Source: Sipunculus nudus
Taxonomy: Eukaryota; Annelida; Sipuncula; Golfingiida; Sipunculidae
Direction of reading: 5' to 3'
Length of the DNA: 64,000 bases
NCBI GenBank assembly: GCA_026874595.1
Contig: CM049310.1
Coordinates: forward strand, 33,357,558 to 33,421,557
The stretch's first letter is position 1. Each line of letters starts with the position of its first letter. The notes beneath the pieces were generated by a model, which saw only the letters and a list, made by a program, of their open reading frames with translations, ran no database searches and was not told the DNA's origin. This document shows positions 38,101-48,200 of this stretch, piece by piece. The translations under genes were made by a program, and so were the position numbers.

Positions 38101-41100
38101 TCCTCTAGTCAGCCTAATTGTGTAACACTTACTACTGGAGCTGAGCGTGAGCTCGTTAAAGCTCTGGCCGCTTGGCTCCTGGCCGACATATTTGTGGGTG
38201 ATGAGAGGTCCCAGGTCACTCAATGCCATAGCGTAGTTTAGCGGCTTGCAGCAGGACTGGATACTAAAAGGTGTCTTGGTTGGCCCTGCTGCGAACCTGT
38301 CAAAAATCATAATGAAACTTGGTTTAAAGCGCATACTTCTGTAAACAGAGAACAGTCATACTGGATCCATTCCAAATTCCCGGATCCGCTCCGAAATTTA
38401 ATGGAGTCTTCCCTCACCAATGAACCACACCTCAAAGTTTCATCGAAACGGATACTGAAGTTTTATGGCTCCTGTTACAGACAAACAATCGAAGTAGACA
38501 CGGGTGAAAGCAAAAGAGGATGTAGTAAATCATTCATACAAATAGATATTGAACGGTTTTACAAATAAATCTAATAAAATATTTATGACAACGTGATCAT
38601 AGGTCACTAGAAAGTGACCTATTTACCTTTGTCCGTCTGTGGAGCACACACTGAGAGCCCATTGGGTCGGGTCTACTCTGGCAAGCTGTGGGATATATTG
38701 AGCAGGCTGGAAAAAACAACAAGAAACCCAATCATTTATTAGGACCCTTAAGGAATTTTATGTATCATTTCATCAGGGGTATTTTACATTGGATTGGAAT
38801 TGAAATTTTTCAGTAAAAGTTTGTGGAATATTGTGTCTATATAATGATTAATTTTTATTGTGAATAGGATTATTTAAACATTTCCGCAATATTTATAATT
38901 ATGATTTTATTCAAAACAGCACAGCCCCAGACAGACAAGAACATGCTAGCAAATAGCTGGTCAGCTTATATATATCTTGATCAAGACTGAAGTGACCAGA
39001 TTAATGTAATTCAACGTCAGGTCCCATGACAAGTCAGCTTAAATTTGTGTAGTAAAGTGTGAACATATCAAAAGCTGTCTTAAGGCACTGTTCATAGCTG
39101 GAGTATAAGCGTGGCCAGATGACTGTCGCGGTGTCGCTGACGGCACGCATAAAGTTAAAGATCTGCCACGTTGAGAATCAGGAATTTTATGAAAGTGTGG
39201 ATCAGTTTATTTACACTTGTTCTCAGTAGCAAATAGATATAATGGATCATAATGATTAGCAAATAGCTTTAAAGTTTATTTTTGATTTAGCACAATTTAT
39301 ATGACGATTTGATTTTCAGACCAAGAGACTTCTCACCTTTCCGTTTGTGTTGGTGGACACGTGCTCATAAATGTTCTGGATTTCCTTTGTGAACTTGGCG
39401 AACTCGGGGATAATAAGTTCATTCTTAAACGCCTTGCTGATGACATAAATGTTTGACTGGATACAGCTGAAAAATATCGAGACGAATGTTAAGATAAACA
39501 CTGAATAATGTATTACACGGAATATTATGTTAAAACCAAATAGATCCAGCATGCAAACTCAGGCAAATTTTTTATGGCTGGATAATTGATTTTGCCAGCA
39601 GGAAAGGTCAAATGTCTTTATGTTTCAGGATAAGTTTCAAATAGACACACATTGAACAGCCCTTCCATCTTGGGATATAACCCCTTAGTCCCCCAGGTAA
39701 AGACATGTTAGGTGTGAAGTAGAATTTGAAAAGACGCACTCACTTTCTGAATGTGACCTTGTCCACCAGTACGTCTCCCGTTCCCTCACCGTCTGTGTCA
39801 ACAAGGGAGTCAAAATGAGCCTTTGCTTCAGCCAGACGAGGATCTGACCTGCGTAATCCCGTCAGCAGGAGAGCCTGATGAACACGGTACAATCATTTCA
39901 ACTTGGCATCGCACATAAACTTAAATATTATACTTTATATATTAAACACCAATCCAGAAAAAGTGTATTTTCCTATAAATAAAATGCAATTTCAACTTAA
40001 CATAGTCCATCCTCCATTGCACTAACAGTCCATCCTCAATTTCACACTCGCTGTAGAAGTACACGCTTATCATATGTTTTCGATTAGATTTACACTTTCA
40101 AGAACTTTATCTATATAAATACCTTTATAAACAATTATAGATTACTGGTTGTTCAAGGAGTTCTGTTACTTATAATTCCAATAATAATGACAACAAGCAT
40201 CATTTTGTATTCTGACATTTCTGACATGGATCATGTATGTTTATCTTATTTAACCACAATTTCTTATCACATCATGATTTCAAAACAATGAAGTTCGATG
40301 ATGTGGTGACCCCTAAAATGAAAAAAAAAAAACAAGAGCACCGCAAATGGTGCATAATACGCCCGTTGTATATTTTGTTAACTCTGACCTCATTAAATAT
40401 GCGTAATATGCGTGAATTTGATTAGAATGTAATTCAGGTGTAAAACTGTATTGGTTAATTTGATAAATGTGAAAATGCATAAGATTTTTGGCAAGTCAGG
40501 GTGGTGCCATCAGATCGAGTGTTGTGACATCTGACCTCATTATATATGCGTGTAGTTCGCTCGAAATAAAACTTTGGTTAGATATTAAATTGATTAATAT
40601 TTCATTTGAGTTCTATCAAAATCTTTTATATTCCGCAACACCATAAATTGGCCTATACAAAGCAGCCTGGTGACCTCATTAAATATGCATGTTTTGCTGA
40701 GAACTTAATTGAGGCAAGAATCTCTATTGGTAAATACCTATAATGAGTTTCATGAAAATCCATCGTTTTTTTGTAAGTCACCACGGTGCTACCAAAGTGT
40801 AGTGACCGCTGACCTCATTGAATATGCGTGGATATTGCTTGAAATCGAACTTAGGCGAGATATTTATTGATTAATATTTCTGTTGAGATTAATCGAAATC
40901 CATCATGTTCCTCATAAATTATCGCGGCGACACCACACTGTAGCCTACTGACCTCCGACCTTATCAAATATGCGAGGATTTTGCTAGAAATAGAACTTTG
41001 GTTAGATGTTATTTTGATTAATATTTGAGTTTTATCAAAATCCATTATATTCCGCGACACCACGAATTGGCCTGTACAAAGTAGCCTGGTGACCTCTGAC

Positions 41101-42188
41101 CTAATTAAATATGCGTATAATTAAATATGAGGCAAGAATCTCTATTGGTCAATATGTAAAATGATGTTTCATGAATATCCAACGAATTTTGTAAGTCACC
41201 ACGGTGCCACCAAAGTAGAGTGACCTCTTAGCTCATTTAATAAGCGTGGATTTTGCTGGAAATCGAACTTAGGCGAGATATTTTATTGATTAACATTTCT
41301 GTTGAGATTTATCTAAATTCATCATGTAAGTTATCGCGGCGACACTACTTCGTGCCTAGTGACCTCTGACCTTATCAAATATGCGTTGATTTGCCCATAA
41401 GCGAACTCGGGCGAAAAAACCCATTGATTAGTAGAAAAAAAGAAACTTTCCTCTAAGGGACTGAATAGGATGCCCCATGTATGAAACGGACATATTAAAA
41501 GATTTCATGAAAATCTTTGTCCCTGTTGGTGGGATAAACGCCTGGAACATAACCAATACAAGCTATTCTGAAGCAAGGCAACCTATTTGAAGTGAAGGTG
41601 TTAGAAACTGTCCATTTATGGGATGTAGTGTTTATATCCGTTATGCAATCATTACAAGCAATGGAAAATGGATTGTCCTAGTTTTAACAAGCTTAATAGA
41701 TTAAACATTATGCAGCTTTAATATTTGCCACGTATATTATCACTTAGTATAAGGCATGCAGATAAGGAACTAAAGGATATTTATTTCGAATACTCCTTAC
41801 AGGCCCGTCGTTTACCCGCTTCTGCTATTAGTCAGGACGGTCACTTCTTATTACCGTAGCCTCGCCTCCAAGCCCCATACTAAACATGACACGTCTGCAG
41901 ATGATTTGCGGTATCTGAAATTAAGTCATTCTTTACGAAAGACATCTTGCACACAGAACACTCTCAAACATACACATGCGCTGCTCGGCTATCGTTTCAG
42001 CAAATATGTTAATATTAATAAGCATTAGAATGGTATGCTGTTAATTTCACAGGTGTTATAACAACATGTCAGATTATCCACTGGTCACAGAAAACTTGTT
42101 TGGGTTAATCTCATTTTGTGCCCGTTCTGCACGAACAACAGAACTAAATGCACCACACAAGTAAAGGTCAATCTCCTCCAGAGATTGC

Positions 42189-42220
<32 letters not shown>

Positions 42221-45200
42221 CTGCGGTGACATCTCCGATTAAGGACCGCCATTTTGTACAAAACCTTGTCTAAAGTAAAACAGAGATTACGTATTGAGTA
42301 AGTTTGTCTTTTGGGCACACATGTAATGGTTTTTATGATACCAATCATAAATAAACGAAAGATTCACTAGTAATTTATGATTTAATTTCAAAACGCATGG
42401 AGCTTATAGGACACTGTCGTGATAACAGACATTATATACATACATAAGATCAAAACGGAGACACGTGGACAGCTAGTGGCACAAGAGAGTCATCAAACTG
42501 ATAGCGTGTCTGATAATTACCTTGCATCACATGACACCTATTTATTATTTTTGTTTAAATGCTTCTTTATCAATTTTCATGTGAGATGGGGGGGGGGGGG
42601 GGGGGGGGGAGAGATTTAGGCAAAAGGGCGGGACATTCATTCGTATGCAGGTCCGCCTTTGTTCTACCCCGCAGAATTTACCTTTGATGCAACAATAGCA
42701 TTCCTCTGAGCATTCATATATTTCTTGCGTTTATACAGCAAACTCCTGGCGGAAGTAAAAATATACATTTCTTATATATATATTGCGTGTTGTTTTCATT
42801 CGATGTTTACTGTTGGTACCGATGTCTGTCTGTCTCCAGTCTAAAATGCACAGTTTTGCAGCGAAAGCTTATAAACTTACACAATTGATAGAAAACCAAA
42901 ATTCACCGAAGCCTGTTGCTTTTTGTCATATCGGTTCAAGATCAAGGTCATCCGAAAACGTCGAAAGTTTATTTTCGTCATAACTTTGTCAATATTAGTC
43001 CATCTTCACAAACCTAGGCTCAATTTCTTCCTATGGGTCTTCTCCATAAACCCTTTGCTGGTTCTTGCATCTTACAATTAGCAATCTAGAGGCCACAGTT
43101 TTGCTGAGGATCCTTTTTAACCTGGTACATCATATGGCTTACAGGAATATCTCGAAAGAAAATTTTTTCATTTTCTGAAATTAGCCACAAGGAGGCGCTG
43201 CAGTCGAAACACTACAACTATCATTTGTTGGCAATATCTCCAATACCATTAACCTTATTTACATAAACTATAGCTCAATTTGTTTCTCTTCACCTTCTCC
43301 TTAAGCTTATCTAGTCATCTGTTATCTCAGATTTGTCACTTTGTCAGTAAATGTCTGCCTGTTTGCCAATAATCCTTAATTTCCCCTGTTTGCTTGTTCT
43401 TGCGCCCCACTTGAAACACTACAACATATCCTTTTTTTAGCCATATCTCCAAAATTATTAACTTATCTATATAAATTAGAGCTCATTTGGTTCCTTTTTA
43501 GTTGCACGATAAGCTTATCTACTCATCTGTAAACTCAAATGTGTCACTTCGTCAGTATGTCAGTCTGTTTATCATTTGTCCTCGATTTCATCTTCTTGTT
43601 AGTTTTTGTCTTAGGTTTAGCATTCTACAAAGCTTTGCAGGAATTTGTTACTTACACATATCGTATATACAAAGCTTTGCAGAAATTTGTTACTTACACA
43701 TATCGTATATGCTGATGATGAAAAAAACTTGCCAAAACGGTCTAAATGGCCCAAACTGCAAGTATAAAATGGCTTTCCGTCTCGAAATACTGTTGTTGAC
43801 AAGATCGGGTTCGGCTCTCGAATGGCATGGCTGGGTCTCCGCTGTTGGGATCGGTAGAGGGAATGTGGGTTGCTTCTGCCTTTGGGGCTGTGGATGCTGT
43901 AGCTTTCCTAAAAGGTCACCGGTTCGGGATGTACGGTGGCGGTCTCTCGCGGCTCTCTGCTTGGCTTGGTGTGGCATCGCGTCTGTTGGCTCAGAGAACA
44001 TGCTTAAGGAGCGCACAGGGCTGAGGTCTTGACCACAGCAACCTGTAGCTGCTCGACGGGCGTAAACTTCTTCTTCTGCTGCTGCTACATATCGTATATA
44101 GGTACGATTTCTTGAAGCTGTATGTGTACTGTGGCTAGGTCGAAGTTCAAGGTCAAAGTCATCAAAACACATTAAAATCTTATTTTGATCATAACTGTGT
44201 CAATATTGGTCCTATCTTCACAAAACTGGCTCATTTTCTTCCTCATCCTTGTTCATTCATTTTACTGTTTTCACAACATTTCCGGCAAGCGCTCAACCTC
44301 TGGTCGTCTAATGTATTAAATAAAGCAGTTAAAAGGCGAAAGGGGATTATGTTTTAGTACAAGCTCGGGATGAATACTGGACAAATATTGACAAGTACCT
44401 GCCAGAATTTTCCCACAGAAACCTTCTGTTCTTCCTTTTCCTTCAGCATATCAAACAGTACATCCTCGGTCTCGTGAAAGCCCTTGCAAGCCGTGAGTTT
44501 CAGCTCCCTGATACATCAAAAGAAGAGGTAAGAAATTCATTCATAAAAAGGTCAGTCAAACAGCAAATTTTTAAATTTGTCTAGGAAACTTCACACGGGC
44601 AGCTGAAAATAAAAGTGAATTGAAGAAATATAATTTAACAAAACGGATGCACAATTTGCTCTTTCGGCTTGCCAAAAACTTACTTGGTGAGGCGACTCTG
44701 TATGTGAATAGTAATACCCTTTAACTGATCTAAAACAAAATTTTGATGTTCAATATCATCTATGCCAACATTTTTGCCAAATATGGCGTCCCAGTTTTAA
44801 CTAGCCAGTGTGATATTCAAGTGCATTTCCTTGCAAACTTTTCTGTTATTAGTCTGGGAAGGAAATACCCATCACGTGTTGACAGGACCGACAAGACGAC
44901 GGGACATTTATTAAGGAAAGAAGATTTAGGAAAGTCATCCTCACACTGAGCACTTGTCCATCATGCAGCTGTAAAAACACTGTCGTCAGCATGGCGGGTT
45001 TTCTCGAGCAGACATTTTCTTTGTGAGCTTTGTGATACGTCCACCAGGTGGCGGAGGCATGATGTTTTTAACGTCGTTAGTTTGCTGACAGCAACTTTAC
45101 TCAAAACGTCTGAGAATATTTTGTAGAGGGTTAAGGTAATTCCCACAATAAATTTTGGAGGTAATCTAGTTTTTTTTCAATGATTCATTACCAGCCCTAG

Positions 45201-48200
45201 GAACGGTAATTTATTTTTTTTTCTAACCCGATCGAGACCGTCTCCACTGACTAGTTTCCATCGCTTGTAATGTGCAAGGGTCACCTGATAGGATCCGCCT
45301 TTGTTCCGGCGGGCAGAGCTGACCTGTGATGTGAGCTAGTTTCCCGCGTTTACGTAATGTAAATTACAGTTTTATCAGGATCCGGGTAACATTGCAGATC
45401 TGGTGATAAAAAAATGTTGACAGAGGTATGTGTCTTCTTATTTTTATTATCGGCGGTAATAAAACATAAATATGAATCAAACATGAACCCTATCGAATCA
45501 GAATTTCTGTTTCTTCTCGGACGCACTGCACTGCAACATAAACATTTTATTGAAAACAGGTGAGAAGGAGCTTCACAACGTGACGTCATCCTATGGTAAA
45601 AATATGAACTACATGGGAGGCTCAGTGCTACTGTGCTTTTACTTTGCTGCTGTCAGTAAAAAAAACTAATATTTACATCCTGCAGGGATCTGTACGCTAA
45701 ACGAAACCACAATATCTTATCCGTTCACAAAAAAAAAAAAAATTTCATAAACCATTATCAGATAATGGTTCACTCACATTGCAATATTCAAATTCCACCC
45801 CTTCTTTATAAATTTTAACCTTTCTCAAATATTTATGACCCTTTTCCCCATTACTATGTTTTATAACTGTTACAGACGGAACAAATAACCAAGTTTTTTT
45901 TGCGAAGTTTGCCCATTTGCGGGGTTTTTATGGGTTAAATATGTTCATAAACAAAACAATTACCATTGGTTAAAATTAAAATTTGGTGATTCCATGCCTA
46001 TCACTGGCAGATGAGTTTATCTCGACAGATTAGACTTTGATTTTCTTGTATACCAGCTGGTCGTCGGGCTCATGCTTAATCTTGAACAAGTTAAGCTGAT
46101 TTAATTGGGCCCAGGCATATTCCAAATTCCAAAACTCATGACTTACAAGAACTTAAGAACCCTATCGGATAACATAATGAAGCACATACACTGAAACTTT
46201 TGCATTTTTCCAATGATTGAATATGTTTACGATTCTGATTTTTTTTGTTAATACGCTTGAACCAACAATGAATGTCCTGTTTTAATACTGATTAAATAAA
46301 AAAAATCTTTGCCATTGATTCGTGTTGATTTTATCGTTTATCTGTCATATCCGTCTTCTGTTTTAAACCGTGTATTGAAACTTTGCTATATAAAAGACTT
46401 TTCGTTGCCGTAAATGTACTAAAATTCCGCAAATAATATTCCCTGAAACATAGCCGAGATTTCGATTAGTTAAATAGTTTGCCTAGCTTATCTGTCTAGG
46501 GTTAAAGTTTCTGAGAAAAGCATCTACATCTGTTCTTGAATTGTGACTTTCCTGTCATATTATGTCTGATCACTGTGCACACACATCGTTATTTCACTCA
46601 TTTTATATCAGTTTTTATTATACGGATTTTCTTTTTAATTTTCTAAAATGTCAAATCTGAATTTAATTTCACTTTTATCTGACAGTTGACATCAACGTGC
46701 CCCACCTGACTGTGATGATTGTTATGCCTACATATAGTTAAAAGTCGTTATATATAACCCATCTATTCCAGAAAGAACATTTCTGTTCCTGTGAGAAGCT
46801 ACTTCGACTTTATAAGGTCATTCAGCTAATAAAAACTCTGTTTTGCTCCATCAGTCTAAGCCGCATTAAAAAAAACGGGAATTTATCGCATGCCCCTTAA
46901 ATCAACAGTAATAACATTTGTTGAAACTTACCTAATCACATGGATGTTATTGCAACAGGAAAAACCGTTATATCCATATCGCTACCAAGATATCAGGGCG
47001 CGTGAACACACACAAGCACACAAACAAATATGCAGTGAATCGCAACTAGAGTTTATTCGATTTATTCAATATTCGAATCGGACATTAAATAATCGCTTAA
47101 TTTCCAATATCATAATATCATTTCCATAACTTTTCACTTTTCTTTTTATTTTCAGCTCATATCTTAGGCATACAGACAATACAATGTTTCCGAATACCAA
47201 AGAAGATTTTTTTTATTACTCGGTTTATTTAAATGCTCCGGTGTATCTATCATCTTCTTCTTAGCATCGACTAGGGAGAACCATTTCAGCTGAAATACGT
47301 CTCTGACAGAATATTATGATTGTTTCCAAAAATCGAATCGAGAATCGAACCGTAAGGCAATAATCGAAAATCGAATTGAATCGAAGAACCCTTATCAATC
47401 CAGAGACGTAATAATCTGTGTTCAAGGCAGTGTATCAAGCACATAAAGGCCTACTCTTGTTATATATAACAGTCCTAATTCTGCTTCAACCATGTTCCCG
47501 CTCCAGCACGCGGACCAAGGGGCCGCCGGGCAGTGTGCATTTTATTGGATGAACATTGGCCCGCCTTCGCCAGTAATAACGAAAAACATCCACACACGAG
47601 CATCTCTAGACGCAGTGTCCCTCTCTGTATACACTTGGAGGCCTACTGTACGTAATACTATGCTAGAGCCTCTCCAGTAGTGGTTGTTCATCTTCTAGGT
47701 CACTAAGGGGTGTGTTCATTCTTATCATACCATCAGCTGTAAATAGCTAGTCATTGATAGGAGTACTCTTGTATACTCGGGTACGAAAATTTGGTCCACC
47801 TATTCGAGTTCGAACTCAGATATTCGTTTGTGTGTACAATTTGATTTGCACACAACTGCAAACTTACAGGTACACTATGTTCAACTTATAACCTCTTTAC
47901 AGGGCCTCCAGGAACGCGGAGGTAAGCGTCTATGACACTCGAAAGCTTCTACGGACGCACGGTTCTAGAGGACCGAGCGTCCGATGGGACGCGCGGATTT
48001 CTGATTGTATGACCGAATGCGCCCTGTTTCACAGTCGTTGACAGGCACTGACTAGAATATGAAAACAAAATATGTCGATATTTCATTGTTTGAATGCTCT
48101 TGCTAATTAAAGAACAGATTATCACTTTATAATTCCAATAAAGTTAATTGCGGTGTCATTAACAGTTGTATATCAAAATCGTGCAAGACGCAATGACCTA

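Noticed and set aside
43690-44172. 160-codon minus frame and overlapping 176-codon plus frame
   Set aside because: Both depend on the GC-rich insert and the tandem CATATCGTATA repeats. Neither resembles a protein, and opposite-strand openness indicates base composition.
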